Assembly: GCF_011064615.1 (NCBI RefSeq)
Contig: NZ_JAALJH010000011.1
Span: 92,651 to 156,650, forward strand
Length of the DNA stretch: 64,000 bases
Reading direction: 5' to 3'
Source of the DNA: Aquisphaera insulae
Lineage (GTDB): Bacteria; Planctomycetota; Planctomycetia; Isosphaerales; Isosphaeraceae
The notes beneath the pieces were generated by a model, which had not been told where the DNA came from, did not search any database, and saw only the letters and a program-made list of their open reading frames with translations. Shown here in pieces: positions 1 to 8,673 of the stretch (position 1 is the stretch's first letter; every line of letters starts with the position of its first letter). A program made the position numbers and the translations under genes.

Positions 1-1
1 C

Positions 2-865
2 GAGCCGTACCTCCAGGCGTTCCGCCCCCCGACGCTGGTCGCCGGGCTGGCCGCCAGGGGGATGCCGCTGGTCGCGGCCCTGCGGCAGGGGGAGGACGAG
101 GTCTATGGCCGCCCCTGGAGGCTCGCCTACCTGGGCGACCCCCTCTACCGCCTGCTCGCCGGATCCGAGGAATCGAGCCGCGTGCGGGTCACTCCGCCCG
201 CCGATGAGCTCGCCCGCGACCATCCCGGCTGGATGGTCCGCGAGATCACCGCGAGGGATGTTTCGCTCGCCCCGGGCGGCGACGAGGAGGGCCGCCTGGA
301 AGGGTGCCTGACGGCCGCCCTGGGCGCCCTCTGCGGCGGCGGAGGTCCCGGCGGCGAAGGCCAAGGCGAGGGCGAGGGCGGTGGCGATGCGGTGTGGCGA
401 TCCGCCCTGGTGTCCCTCGAGCGGTCGAAGCTGCCGCCGGGCCTGCGCCCGGCGCTCGACGAGCTGATGATCGATGCCGCCCTCCACGGCGGCGAACCCG
501 GGCGGCTCCTCGACTGGCTCCTGAAGATCCCGCCCGGGGAGGCCGGGCCCAGGATCGAGCGGGCCGTGGAGACCGTGGCGACGGCCCGGGTCTTCGACGC
601 GTCCGGCCGGGGCATGCTCGCCCCGGCCCTCGACGCCTGGGAATCGGTCCTCCGCCGTCGCTGGCCGGCCGGCGCGCGCTTCCCCGTCCAGCTCACCGAG
701 CGGCTGGCCGCGATCGTGGAGGCCGGGCCGCCCGCCGATCGGGTCCGCTTTCGCGACCGCCTCTCCGGCCTCTGCCGGGAGTTCGCCGCCGAATCGTCCC
801 GATCCTCGCTGGCCGAGGCGCTCGCCGAGCCGCTTCGGCGGGCTTCGGAGGCGAGTCTTCGGTGA
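2..865 (+). CDS. Hypothetical protein, C-terminal part (5' truncated by window edge)
   Basis: The reading frame is open from the first complete codon of the window, so the gene begins upstream; about 287 residues are visible. The visible N-terminal part contains the short block LGDPLYR after a run of small and aliphatic residues. This resembles the end of the peptidase-like domain of planctomycete proteins related to caspase/gingipain-fold families, but I cannot assign a family with confidence. The remainder is Ala/Arg/Gly rich, helical in character, with an acidic/Gly stretch near residues 100-125. It ends 119 bases before the DUF1264 gene, so the two are probably transcribed in the same direction but not tightly coupled. 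The function is unknown. Confidence 0.6.
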   Translation, partial: EPYLQAFRPPTLVAGLAARGMPLVAALRQGEDEVYGRPWRLAYLGDPLYRLLAGSEESSRVRVTPPADELARDHPGWMVREITARDVSLAPGGDEEGRLEGCLTAALGALCGGGGPGGEGQGEGEGGGDAVWRSALVSLERSKLPPGLRPALDELMIDAALHGGEPGRLLDWLLKIPPGEAGPRIERAVETVATARVFDASGRGMLAPALDAWESVLRRRWPAGARFPVQLTERLAAIVEAGPPADRVRFRDRLSGLCREFAAESSRSSLAEALAEPLRRASEASLR

Positions 866-984
866 TGGCCGGGCCAATCATGACGGGGGGCTGGACAATC
901 CGGGGGCCCGGGGAGACGATGTCGGCCCGCCGAGGGCCTTGTGAGCCATGGTCGAATCGACTCATCGACGAAGAGGTGGACCGC

Positions 985-1641
985 ATGCGCAGCATTCTTA
1001 GGGCAATCTCTCGCACCCACGCCGGGTTCCTCCTGATCGGGCTGGTGGGCTTTCTGGCCGGGGTCTTCACCGCCCAGGGCGTCGGCCGGGCGTTCGCGAA
1101 CGGGCAGGAGGGGGGGCATGAGAAGGGGAAGGCCGGCTGGTCCGACGTGAAGGCGCCGGTCCAGGAGGTCCTGCACTGCCCCCTGGCCTTCGCCGGCGTC
1201 CATCTGGAGAAGGCCGAGCCGACCAACGCCCAGGTCGCCTATCACTTCTGCAAGCCGCTCAACGACGACCTGAGCCAGTGCCTCCTGTACGACGGCACCG
1301 GCCCGGACGCGAAGCTGATCGGCGTGGAATACCTCGTCAGCGGCGCGACCTACGACGCGATGCCGGCCGAGGAGAAGGCCAACTGGCACGATCATCGCTT
1401 CGAGGTGGATTCGGGCCTGCTACGCAGCCTGATCCAGAAGGGGGATGAAGAGAAGCAGACGCTGGCCAAGGTGCGGACGCTCTACGGCAAGATCACCCAC
1501 ACCTGGTCCCGGGGCAAGGCCTACCCGGAGGGCCCGCCGCGACTCTTCTGGGCGGTCACCGGCGAGGCCCCGTTCCTGGCCCCGGCCGCGAGCTCCCTCC
1601 CCGCCGCGATGAGGCCGGCCGGTGCCTCGAAGTCGCCCTGA
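985..1641 (+). CDS. DUF1264 (oil-body-associated-protein-like) exported protein
   Basis: A 218-residue protein. Residues about 12-38 form one hydrophobic segment with an Ala-containing end (TAQGVGRAFA), read as a signal peptide or membrane anchor. From about residue 55 the sequence follows the DUF1264 pattern: H-C-P-L-A-F-A-G-V-H, then YHFCKPLNDDLSQCLLYDG, KLIGVEYLVS and WHDHRFEVDSG. The conserved His/Cys/Trp residues are kept. The family is found in plants (oil-body-associated proteins), fungi and bacteria, with no established enzymatic role. The start was chosen because it gives the hydrophobic N-terminus and follows GAGG by eight bases; a GTG three codons earlier is possible. The C-terminal 30 residues are low complexity. 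Confidence 0.8.
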   Translation: MRSILRAISRTHAGFLLIGLVGFLAGVFTAQGVGRAFANGQEGGHEKGKAGWSDVKAPVQEVLHCPLAFAGVHLEKAEPTNAQVAYHFCKPLNDDLSQCLLYDGTGPDAKLIGVEYLVSGATYDAMPAEEKANWHDHRFEVDSGLLRSLIQKGDEEKQTLAKVRTLYGKITHTWSRGKAYPEGPPRLFWAVTGEAPFLAPAASSLPAAMRPAGASKSP

Positions 1642-1689
1642 GCGTCCGCCGGCTCCGTCGCCGGGGATGCAACCCGCCGCCAAGTCTGC

Positions 1690-1718
1690 TTGCCCTGCCC
1701 GGTCCCTCACGCTAGGAT
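1690..1718 (+). promoter_or_regulatory. Sigma70-type promoter of tRNA-Cys
   Basis: TTGCCC (1690-1695) and TAGGAT (1713-1718) are separated by 17 bases. The predicted transcript start near 1725 gives a leader of about 45 nt before the tRNA. The same -10 hexamer is used in front of blaI at 10937. Confidence 0.5.
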
Positions 1719-1769
1719 GGGCCTATCTTGCCCAGGTACGCGGACGCCGACGGCCCTCCGCAACCCTGT

Positions 1770-1840
<71 letters not shown>

Positions 1841-1942
1841 CTCACCGTTCGGGGACGTTCAGCATCCCGTCTGGATTGTCCTGATCCGCCGGGATCTGTG
1901 CCGGATCGCCGGAAATGGCCCCGGCACTCGAAGCCGGAAGCC

Positions 1943-2212
1943 ATGGCGACGACGACAGAGAATGCGTCCGTAATCCGACCACCTGCCCCGGATCTGCCGG
2001 AATGCCGTTTCCCCTCGTGGAAGGTCGTCGGGAAGGTCCTGGCCTTCCTGGTCCTTTCCGTGTCGTGGGTGTACAGGTGGGGACGCCTCAACCGGATTAT
2101 ACCCCAGCCCTGGCGGTCGATCCTGGGCCTGGTCGTCCTGGCAGCGATCGTCTCCACCCTCGTCCTGGTTCCGAAGCTTGCCACCTCGCGTCGAGTCCGG
2201 CACGACGTCTGA
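1943..2212 (+). CDS. Small putative membrane protein
   Basis: An 89-residue reading frame immediately after tRNA-Cys. It has a hydrophilic N-terminus, a hydrophobic stretch around residues 30-45 (VVGKVLAFLVLSVSWVY), a short Arg/Asn/Pro linker, a second hydrophobic stretch around 60-80 (ILGLVVLAAIVSTLVLV) and a basic tail. That pattern suggests a two-helix inner-membrane protein. GGAAG lies just before the ATG. Third codon positions are mostly G/C, as in neighbouring genes. No family is recognised, and coding status rests on the hydrophobicity pattern and codon use only. Confidence 0.45.
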   Translation: MATTTENASVIRPPAPDLPECRFPSWKVVGKVLAFLVLSVSWVYRWGRLNRIIPQPWRSILGLVVLAAIVSTLVLVPKLATSRRVRHDV

Positions 2213-2253
2213 CGCGGCCGGTCGTGACCATTCCCGGGCTCGTTCCCGACGAG

Positions 2254-2283
2254 TTGACAGGAGCTTAGGGATGCCCGTAAGCT
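2254..2283 (+). promoter_or_regulatory. Candidate sigma70 promoter of the methyltransferase/glycosyltransferase pair
   Basis: A consensus -35 TTGACA (2254-2259) lies 18 bases before TAAGCT (2278-2283). The -10 is weak, but the same hexamer also follows a TTG-type -35 upstream of the gene ending at 20196. The start codon at 2362 lies about 70 bases downstream of the expected transcript start. Confidence 0.4.
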
Positions 2284-2361
2284 TGTACAGCCATCGGATT
2301 CCGCGGATGGATCGATGCAGGTGCTTTCCCTGAAGACCATCGCAGAGCAACGGCATACATC

Positions 2362-3024
2362 ATGAACGATGCAGAGTCGCGGGCCCTCGAGTCGGGCGGG
2401 ACCAGCTCTACCGCAATCTATCGCATGGCCGTCCGGACGTTGAAGGAGTTCGGGCCCACCGGCGGCCTGCTCGTTGACGTCGGCTGCGGCAAGGCCCAAC
2501 TCTGGCCCCACCTCGCGGACAGCTTCTCGGACTACATCGGAGCGGACGTCATCCGCTACCAGGGCTATCCCGACGCGCTGAAGTTCGTGAAGGTGGACCT
2601 CGACACCGGGGGAGTTCCGCTCCCTGCGGGGCACGCCGACACGGTCGCCTCGATTGAGACCATCGAACATCTGGAGAACCCGCGGGCCTTCTTCCGAGAG
2701 CTCGTACGGCTTGTCAGGCCGGGTGGGGTCGTGCTGGTCACGACGCCGAATCAGCTCAGCCTCGTCAGCCTCCTCTGCCTGCTGGGGCGGCACCACTACC
2801 GGTTCTTCAAGGAAGGGCCGGGGCTCTATCCCGCCCACATCACGGCCCTCCTGGAGCTCGACCTCATCCGGATCGCCCAGGAATGCGGGCTTGGTGACGT
2901 GAAAATCTACTATTCCAACGCGATCCAGATTCCACGCACGGTGCGCCGACTCCCGCGATTCTTCCGCGGCCGATGGTTCAGCGACAACCTTGCGATCATC
3001 GGACGCAAGCCGCCGTCGGCCTGA
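2362..3024 (+). CDS. Class I SAM-dependent methyltransferase
   Basis: A 220-residue protein with a Methyltransf_11/23-type Rossmann fold. Motif I, LVDVGCGKAQLW, is around residues 36-47. The acidic residue ending beta-2 follows in GADVIR. ASIETIEHLENPRAFFREL (about 95-113) is the motif II/III region, and RPGGVVLVTTPN is the post-III strand. The substrate cannot be read from the sequence. The IEHLENP form is typical of ubiquinone/biotin-type and cell-envelope methyltransferases. The next gene starts four bases after this stop and encodes a glycosyltransferase-like protein, so a role in modifying a surface glycan or lipid is a reasonable guess. No strong ribosome-binding site is seen. Confidence 0.85.
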   Translation: MNDAESRALESGGTSSTAIYRMAVRTLKEFGPTGGLLVDVGCGKAQLWPHLADSFSDYIGADVIRYQGYPDALKFVKVDLDTGGVPLPAGHADTVASIETIEHLENPRAFFRELVRLVRPGGVVLVTTPNQLSLVSLLCLLGRHHYRFFKEGPGLYPAHITALLELDLIRIAQECGLGDVKIYYSNAIQIPRTVRRLPRFFRGRWFSDNLAIIGRKPPSA

Positions 3025-3028
3025 GCGG

Positions 3029-3955
3029 ATGGTGCAGCGAACCTTCGAGGCATTTCGGATGGCCCACGCGACATCGCCCCCACCCCCCCCATTCTTCACC
3101 CTCACCTACCATCGCGACGTCAAGTGGGCGACCGGCTGCCTCCGGGCGGCGCGCACTTACCTTCGCGATGCCTTCGAATTCTTCCTGATGGAAGACGGGA
3201 CCCTGACGGCCGACGACAAGGCGAGGCTGCGAGAGGAACTGGAGGGGGTACGTTTCCTTGAGCGGGAAGAACTCGATGACCGAGTCAGCCCTGCGCTCCG
3301 GGGCAAGCCCCACTGTCAGGCGTACCGGGCCAGGTTCGGGCAGGCGCTGAAATTGATCGACGTCGGCCTCCTGGCGGGCGGTCCGTTCGCCCAGTGCGAC
3401 AGCGACATCCTGTTCATCCGCCCGACGGAGGGCATGGATCGTCGCGGGCTGGACGAGGGTATCGTTTCGATGCAGGATACCAACTCGGCCTACTCCGTCA
3501 GCTATCGCAACCGCCACTTTGGCGGTGGCCGGATTCGCCTGCCTCTGTCCTTCAACTCCGGCTTCATGTTCGTCGGCAAAGGGGCCTTCGATCTCGACTT
3601 CATCGAGTGGTTCCTGGGGCATGACATCTATCAGGCCACGGCCTGGGTCATCGAGCAGACGGCCTGGGCCGCCCTCGCGGGGCGCCACGGGGCACGCTAC
3701 TTTGCTCCGGATCAGGTCGCATTTCCCCTGTTCAACCGCCCGTACAACCCGGCCCGCTGCGCGGTCCTCCACTTCGCCGGCCGGGCTCGCGTCCGGCTCG
3801 ATGACCCCGATTTCCTCGAACAGATGAGGCGAGACGCGCTTCCCTATCAGGAGAGCGTCACTCGGCTCGAGACGATTCCGGTGACCAATGCGGGGCCCTG
3901 GCGTGACCTCTACGGCCGTATCTCTCGACGGCTCACCTCCCGCAACGAACTCTGA
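3029..3955 (+). CDS. Putative GT-A-type glycosyltransferase
   Basis: A 308-residue protein without a signal peptide. The N-terminal block FFTLTYHRDVKWA resembles the first strand of nucleotide-diphospho-sugar transferases. QCDSDILFIRP supplies a D-x-D metal/nucleotide-sugar motif. Later blocks are FNSGFMFVGKGAFD and EQTAW, seen in GT-A families that act on polymers. The start four bases after the methyltransferase stop was chosen because it makes the two genes contiguous; a start 13 codons earlier would overlap that gene. The pair is likely co-transcribed. The acceptor is unknown and the family assignment rests on the DSD motif and fold-like pattern. Confidence 0.6.
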   Translation: MVQRTFEAFRMAHATSPPPPPFFTLTYHRDVKWATGCLRAARTYLRDAFEFFLMEDGTLTADDKARLREELEGVRFLEREELDDRVSPALRGKPHCQAYRARFGQALKLIDVGLLAGGPFAQCDSDILFIRPTEGMDRRGLDEGIVSMQDTNSAYSVSYRNRHFGGGRIRLPLSFNSGFMFVGKGAFDLDFIEWFLGHDIYQATAWVIEQTAWAALAGRHGARYFAPDQVAFPLFNRPYNPARCAVLHFAGRARVRLDDPDFLEQMRRDALPYQESVTRLETIPVTNAGPWRDLYGRISRRLTSRNEL

Positions 3956-4037
3956 AAGCCGACGGGAAGCTCATCCCGGTCCTGCCCTCCTCGGAGTCCC
4001 TCCCGCCGTGCTGCCTCGCGCTCGATACTCCCGCGGG

Positions 4038-5303
4038 ATGGTCCTCGAATGGCGGCTGGTGCTCCCGCTCCTCGCGGCTTCGGCCATGGCCCAACGACCC
4101 GAGCCGCAGACGACCTACGGATCCGTCGATGCCTCGACGATCGACGGCAAGGTCCTCTGCGGATACCAGGCCTGGTTCCGCTGCCCCGGCGATCGGGACG
4201 GCCGCGGCTGGTATCACTGGAGCCGCGACGGCCGGCGGATCGCGCCGGAGACGCTCACCTTCGAGATGTGGCCCGACATGGCCGCGTATGGCGAGGGCGA
4301 GCGCTACCCGGCCCCGGGCTTCACCCTGCCGGACGGCTCGCCCGCCACGCTCTTCAGCTCCGCGAATCCGACGACGATCCTCCGCCACTTCCGCTGGATG
4401 GCCGAGCACGAGATCGACGGCGCCCTGGTGCAGCACTTCCTGGTCGGCCTGCCCGGCGGCCCGATCGCGGAGCTCTACCCGACACGCCGGAAGGTCCTCG
4501 AGGAGATCGCCGGGGCGGCCGGCGCCACGGGGCGAACCTGGGCCATCGCGTACGACATCGCGGGGATGCCGCCGGAGACGATCTATGATGTGCTCACGTC
4601 CGACTGGAAGCGGTCGGTCGATTCGGGCCTCGTCGGCGGGCCGCGGTATCTCCGCCAGGACGGGAAGCCCGTCGTCCAGGTCTGGGGCTTCTACCGCAAG
4701 AGCCCGTCGAACCCCATGACCCCGGAACTGGCCCATCGGATCGTGGACTTCTTCAAGGTGGAGTGTCGGGGCAAGTACGCGGCCTACCTCATCGGCGGCG
4801 GCGACTGGGACTGGCGGCGGGACGAGGAGCAGCGGAAGGTCGTCCACCGGTTCGACGCCTACTCGCCCTGGAACGTGGGCAACTGGCGGCGGGACGAGAA
4901 GGGGGAGGCCCATGCCTCGACCGGCTGGTGGGACGAGGACCGCCGCGACTGCGAAGGCCACGGCGTCCGCTGGCTGCCGGTGGTCTACCCCGGCTTCGGC
5001 TGGGACAACCTCACGAGGAAGCCCCCGGGCACCTCGACGATCCCCCGCCGCCGAGGTGCCTTCTACTGGGAGCAGTTCCGCGACCTCCGCCGGCTGGGCG
5101 TCCGGTCGGTCGTCGTGGCGATGTTCGACGAGGTGGACGAGGGGACGGCGATCTTCAAGGTGACGAGCACGCCGCCCACGCAGGCCCATTTCCTGACCTT
5201 CGAGGGGCTGCCCTCGGACTGGTATCTGCGGCTCACCCGCGAGGGCGCGAGGCTCCTCCGCGGCGACCGCCCCGATAGCGAGGCGATCCCGATCCAGCCG
5301 TGA
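4038..5303 (+). CDS. Secreted GH99/GH71-like glycoside hydrolase
   Basis: A 421-residue exported protein. The first 19 residues (MVLEWRLVLPLLAASAMAQ) look like a signal peptide. The rest matches the GH99/GH71-like TIM-barrel group often annotated in planctomycetes as xylosidase/arabinosidase. Landmarks are VLCGYQAWF near the N-terminus, a D-rich WYHWSRDGR, DGALVQHFL, WAIAYDIAG, YLIGGGDWDWR, LPVVYPGFGWDN and, near the C-terminus, MFDEVDEGTAIFK, which occupies the place of the W-N-E-W-x-E-G-T motif of the clan. The substrate is unknown; alpha-mannan or arabinoxylan type polymers are plausible. The longer upstream frame was rejected because it removes the signal peptide and overlaps the previous gene. 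Confidence 0.7.
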   Translation: MVLEWRLVLPLLAASAMAQRPEPQTTYGSVDASTIDGKVLCGYQAWFRCPGDRDGRGWYHWSRDGRRIAPETLTFEMWPDMAAYGEGERYPAPGFTLPDGSPATLFSSANPTTILRHFRWMAEHEIDGALVQHFLVGLPGGPIAELYPTRRKVLEEIAGAAGATGRTWAIAYDIAGMPPETIYDVLTSDWKRSVDSGLVGGPRYLRQDGKPVVQVWGFYRKSPSNPMTPELAHRIVDFFKVECRGKYAAYLIGGGDWDWRRDEEQRKVVHRFDAYSPWNVGNWRRDEKGEAHASTGWWDEDRRDCEGHGVRWLPVVYPGFGWDNLTRKPPGTSTIPRRRGAFYWEQFRDLRRLGVRSVVVAMFDEVDEGTAIFKVTSTPPTQAHFLTFEGLPSDWYLRLTREGARLLRGDRPDSEAIPIQP

Positions 5304-5329
5304 GAGGCCATCGTCGTTCCCGCTTGACT

Positions 5330-5352
5330 CGCGGCCCGGTCAACGGGCCGCG
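5330..5352. terminator. Bidirectional hairpin between convergent genes
   Basis: A perfect 9-bp stem, CGCGGCCCG (5330-5338) with CGGGCCGCG (5344-5352), encloses a 5-nt loop. It lies between the plus-strand GH99-like gene and the 3' end of the minus-strand lactonase gene. There is no T run, so it may act as a processing or Rho-assisted stop. Confidence 0.5.
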
Positions 5353-6635
5353 GGAGTCCCGCGTTTCGCGCCCCGATCCATGTCGAGAAAGGCGATGGCC
5401 GATGGGTTGCCGACCGGGACGTAGTGGCCGGTGAAGTCCAGGCCGCCGGTCCCGGGCCGGACCCTGAAGACGGCGACGTTGTCGCCCCGCTGGTTGCAGC
5501 AGTAGAGGAACCTGCCGGACGGGTCGATCGTGAAGCTCCGCGGGTAGCTGCCGCGGGTCCATTCCTCGCCGACGTAGTTCAGCATCCCCGCGGCGCCGAT
5601 GGAGAAGATCGCGATGCTGTCGTGCAGCCGGTTGCCCACGTAGAGGAACTTGCCGTCGGCCGAGGCGACGATCCCGGAGCAGAAGTTGCTGCCGGCGAAT
5701 TTGGGGGGGAGCGTGGAGATCGTCTGCCTGGGGGTCAGCCGGCCGGTCAGGATGTCGAACTCGAGGAGGACGACATTCGAGCCTTCTTCCTGGACGCAGT
5801 AGAGCCATGGGCTGGTTGGATGGAACTGGAAATGACGCGGGCCGTCCCCGGCCGGCAGGGCGATCGACGGCCGCTCCGCCGACGAGAGCGTCCCCTTCCG
5901 GTCGTCGAACGTCCAGACGAAGATCCGGTCGAGGCCGAGGTCGGTGTGGATCACGAAGCGTCCGGTGGGATCCGCCTGGATCATATGGGCATGCGTGCGG
6001 TCGTGGCCGCTGATGGCGAAGCTCCCCGGCGGGGCGTTCGCGGCCTTGCGGGGGCCGATCTCGCCGGCGTCCGTTTTCACGTCGGTCGCCTCGCCGAGCC
6101 GGCCGTCGTCCAGGATCGGGAGCACGGCGACCGACCCGCCGAAGTAGTTGGCCACCAGGACGAACTTGCCGGAGGGGTGGATGCTCACGAAGGTCGGCCC
6201 GGCGCCCCCCGAGCGGACGCCGTTGAGCATGCGGAGCGAGCCGTCGGCCGGTTCGATAGCGAAGGCGGAGACGGTCCCCTGCTTCGGCTCTCCCACGCGA
6301 TCGGTCTCGTTGGCCGAGTAGAGACGCGTGCCGGCCGCGTTCAAGGCCAGGCAACTCGGGCTGGTGCCCAGCTCGAGGACGGAGGTTGGCGCCAGGGCGC
6401 CGGTCTCGCGATCGACGCGGAAGACGTGGATGCCGCGGCCGTTGCCCGGCGGCAGGTCCACCTGGGTGGGGAGGACGTCGCGGAGCGGCGAGCTGAACGT
6501 GCCGACGTAGGCGTACAGCGGCGGGCTCTGGTCGGGCGGCTCGGCCCGGAGCGGCCGGTCGGAAAGGTGTGCGGCGGCGGCCAGCGCGGCCCCGTTCCGG
6601 AGGAAAGAGCGGCGGGATCGGTCATGGGGTCTCAT
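5340..6635 (-). CDS. Lactonase family (YbhE/Pgl-like) seven-bladed beta-propeller, Tat-exported
   Basis: A 431-residue protein. The start was placed at the Met preceding a twin-arginine signal (SRRSFLRNGAALAAAA), because upstream residues are Arg/Pro-rich and not protein-like. The mature region carries the repeated propeller blades of the 6-phosphogluconolactonase/lactonase family (PF10282): YAYVGTFSS, LALNAAGTRLYSAN, FVSIHPSGKFVLVANY, GPRHFQFHPTSPWLYCVQE, FLYVGNRLHDSIAIF and FTIDPSGRFLYCCNQ. Export by Tat implies a folded periplasmic or secreted protein rather than cytoplasmic Pgl, and its substrate is therefore uncertain. It is divergent from the esterase gene at 6830, with about 195 bases between them. 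Confidence 0.85.
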   Translation of the reverse strand: MRPHDRSRRSFLRNGAALAAAAHLSDRPLRAEPPDQSPPLYAYVGTFSSPLRDVLPTQVDLPPGNGRGIHVFRVDRETGALAPTSVLELGTSPSCLALNAAGTRLYSANETDRVGEPKQGTVSAFAIEPADGSLRMLNGVRSGGAGPTFVSIHPSGKFVLVANYFGGSVAVLPILDDGRLGEATDVKTDAGEIGPRKAANAPPGSFAISGHDRTHAHMIQADPTGRFVIHTDLGLDRIFVWTFDDRKGTLSSAERPSIALPAGDGPRHFQFHPTSPWLYCVQEEGSNVVLLEFDILTGRLTPRQTISTLPPKFAGSNFCSGIVASADGKFLYVGNRLHDSIAIFSIGAAGMLNYVGEEWTRGSYPRSFTIDPSGRFLYCCNQRGDNVAVFRVRPGTGGLDFTGHYVPVGNPSAIAFLDMDRGAKRGTPAAR

Positions 6636-6829
6636 CGTGCGGGGTGCCTCGTCGGATCGGGGGGCGGGGGCGAATCCGCAGCGGAGCCGCCCGGGGCAGG
6701 TGGGGCCTGGCGTCTTGGCGGCCCGCGCGCGATTCTTCACCATCGCGGAGCGGGCCGTCAAGCCGTCGACGGCGAAGTGACGCGATCCGCGGCCCGATTG
6801 CTGCGGCGTGATCCGAAGAGGAGGACGCG

Positions 6830-8644
6830 ATGCGACGTTCGTGGATCGTAGCGTGGGCGGCCCTGATCGGGGGCGGGACGATCGCGGCCCGGGCCGGCGA
6901 TGTCTCCCCCGTCGTCCTGGACGTCTGGCCGGGGAAGGTCCCCGGCGATCACGCGTCGATCGGCCCCGAACGGACGCGGACCGCCGCCGACGCCCCGACT
7001 CCGGACGCCCGCTGGATCACGAACGTGACCCGGCCGACGATCTCCGTCTTCCGGCCCGAGCCCGGCAAGAACACCCGGGTCGCGATCATCGTCTGCCCGG
7101 GGGGCGGCTACTGGAACCTGGCGTGGGACAAGGAAGGCGAGGAGGTCGCGGAGTGGCTCCGATCCGCCGGGATCACGGGGATCGTCCTGAAATACCGCGT
7201 CCCGCGGCGGCCGGGCGAGCCCGAGGCCCTGCCGGCGCCCGGGCCGCTGCACGACGCGCAGCGTGCGATCAGCCTGGTGCGGAGTCGCGCCGGGGAGTGG
7301 GGGATCGACCCGGATCGGATCGGCATCGTCGGGTTCTCGGCCGGGGGGCACCTCGCGATCGCGACCGCGACCTCGTTCGATCGCCGCTCGTATGAGCCGG
7401 TCGACGAGCTGGACAAGGCGAGCTGCCGCCCCGACTTCGCCATCGCGGCCTACCCCGGCTACCTGCTGGCGCGGCGAGACGGCGACGAGCTTGCCCCGTA
7501 CCTCCGGATTCCGAAGGGGACCTGCCCGATCTTCCTGGTCCATGCCACCGACGACGCCGAGCCGGGGGCCCAGCCGGAACAGAGCCTGTTCTTCTACCGG
7601 GCCCTTCGCCGCGCGGGCGTCCCCGTCGAGCTGCACGTCTACGGCCAGGGAGGGCACGGCTTCGGCGTCCGCAAGACCGGCCTGCCGGTCGCGACCTGGA
7701 CGGACCGATGCCTGGACTGGCTGGCGCAGCGGGGGATCCTCAAGGCGCGGATGCCCGCCACGCCCGACGCCGGCCTCGAGACGCTGCCCGAGGGCGACCG
7801 CGGCATCGCCGCGAGGCATCGCGGCGACGTGGGGATCGAGTCCGATCCCGGCGTGCTCTTCCGCGACGACTTCGAGTCGGGCGGGCCCGGGGCGAGGTGG
7901 GACATGGCCTACCACAAGCCCAACCTTCGGATCACCACGGAGCCCGCGGACGCCTGCCACGGGGCGAGGGCGCTGGAGATGACCGTGCCGCGGCAGCCGG
8001 GCGAGGTGAGCAACGAGCTCGTGAAGCGATTCGAGGCGGGGCGGGACGTCCTCTTCCTCCGCTACTACGCGAAGTTCGACCCGGGCTTCGACGCGGTGGG
8101 ATCGAGCCACAACGGGGCGATCCTGTCGGCGGTCGGCCCGGCGCTGCCCTACGCCACGCCGGGCGTGCGGGCCGACGGCCGCAACAAGTTTCTGGCCAGC
8201 CTCGAGGACTGGCGGGGCGAGCCCGAGACGAGGTCGCCCGGGCCGCTCAACGTGTACTGCTACCATCCCGCCCAGCGCGACGTCTGGGGAGACCATTTCT
8301 TCCCGACCGGTGTCGTGCTGCCGAACACCTCGATCCCCGGCGACTTCGGCCCGTCGTTCGTCCCCCGGCCCGACGTGACGCCGGAGCTCGGGCGATGGTA
8401 TTGCTATGAGCTCATGCTCCGGGCCAATTCCCCGGGCCGTCGCGACGGCCGGATCGCCGCCTGGCTGGACGGCAAGCTCGTCGCGGATTTCCCCGGCCTG
8501 CGGCTCCGGGACGACGAGCGGCTGAAGATCAACCACGCGACGATCGTCCTGCACATCAAGGCCAGTCCGTCGCGGTCGAATCGGAAGTGGTATGACGACG
8601 TCGTGATCGCAACATCCTACATCGGCCCGCGGGTCGACCCCTGA
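6830..8644 (+). CDS. Secreted esterase (alpha/beta hydrolase) fused to a C-terminal beta-sandwich-like module
   Basis: A 604-residue protein with a signal peptide (about residues 1-22, ending ARA). Residues about 60-300 form an alpha/beta-hydrolase of the BD-FAE/acetyl-xylan-esterase type: oxyanion-hole block CPGGGY, nucleophile elbow GFSAGGH, acidic residue in HATDDAEP, and catalytic His in GGHGFG. From about residue 340 (LFRDDFESGG) to the end, a second module of about 260 residues looks like a polysaccharide-lyase/concanavalin-type sandwich: residues around LFLRYYAKFDPGF, YCYHPAQRDVWGDHFF, RWYCYELML and IAAWLDGKLVADFPGLRLR. A strong site, GAGGAGG, precedes the ATG by six bases. It probably removes acyl groups from a plant or algal polysaccharide that the second module binds or cleaves. 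Confidence 0.82.
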   Translation: MRRSWIVAWAALIGGGTIAARAGDVSPVVLDVWPGKVPGDHASIGPERTRTAADAPTPDARWITNVTRPTISVFRPEPGKNTRVAIIVCPGGGYWNLAWDKEGEEVAEWLRSAGITGIVLKYRVPRRPGEPEALPAPGPLHDAQRAISLVRSRAGEWGIDPDRIGIVGFSAGGHLAIATATSFDRRSYEPVDELDKASCRPDFAIAAYPGYLLARRDGDELAPYLRIPKGTCPIFLVHATDDAEPGAQPEQSLFFYRALRRAGVPVELHVYGQGGHGFGVRKTGLPVATWTDRCLDWLAQRGILKARMPATPDAGLETLPEGDRGIAARHRGDVGIESDPGVLFRDDFESGGPGARWDMAYHKPNLRITTEPADACHGARALEMTVPRQPGEVSNELVKRFEAGRDVLFLRYYAKFDPGFDAVGSSHNGAILSAVGPALPYATPGVRADGRNKFLASLEDWRGEPETRSPGPLNVYCYHPAQRDVWGDHFFPTGVVLPNTSIPGDFGPSFVPRPDVTPELGRWYCYELMLRANSPGRRDGRIAAWLDGKLVADFPGLRLRDDERLKINHATIVLHIKASPSRSNRKWYDDVVIATSYIGPRVDP

Positions 8645-8673
8645 GGGGAGGGTTCGGCCTGGCCGTCGGCCCT

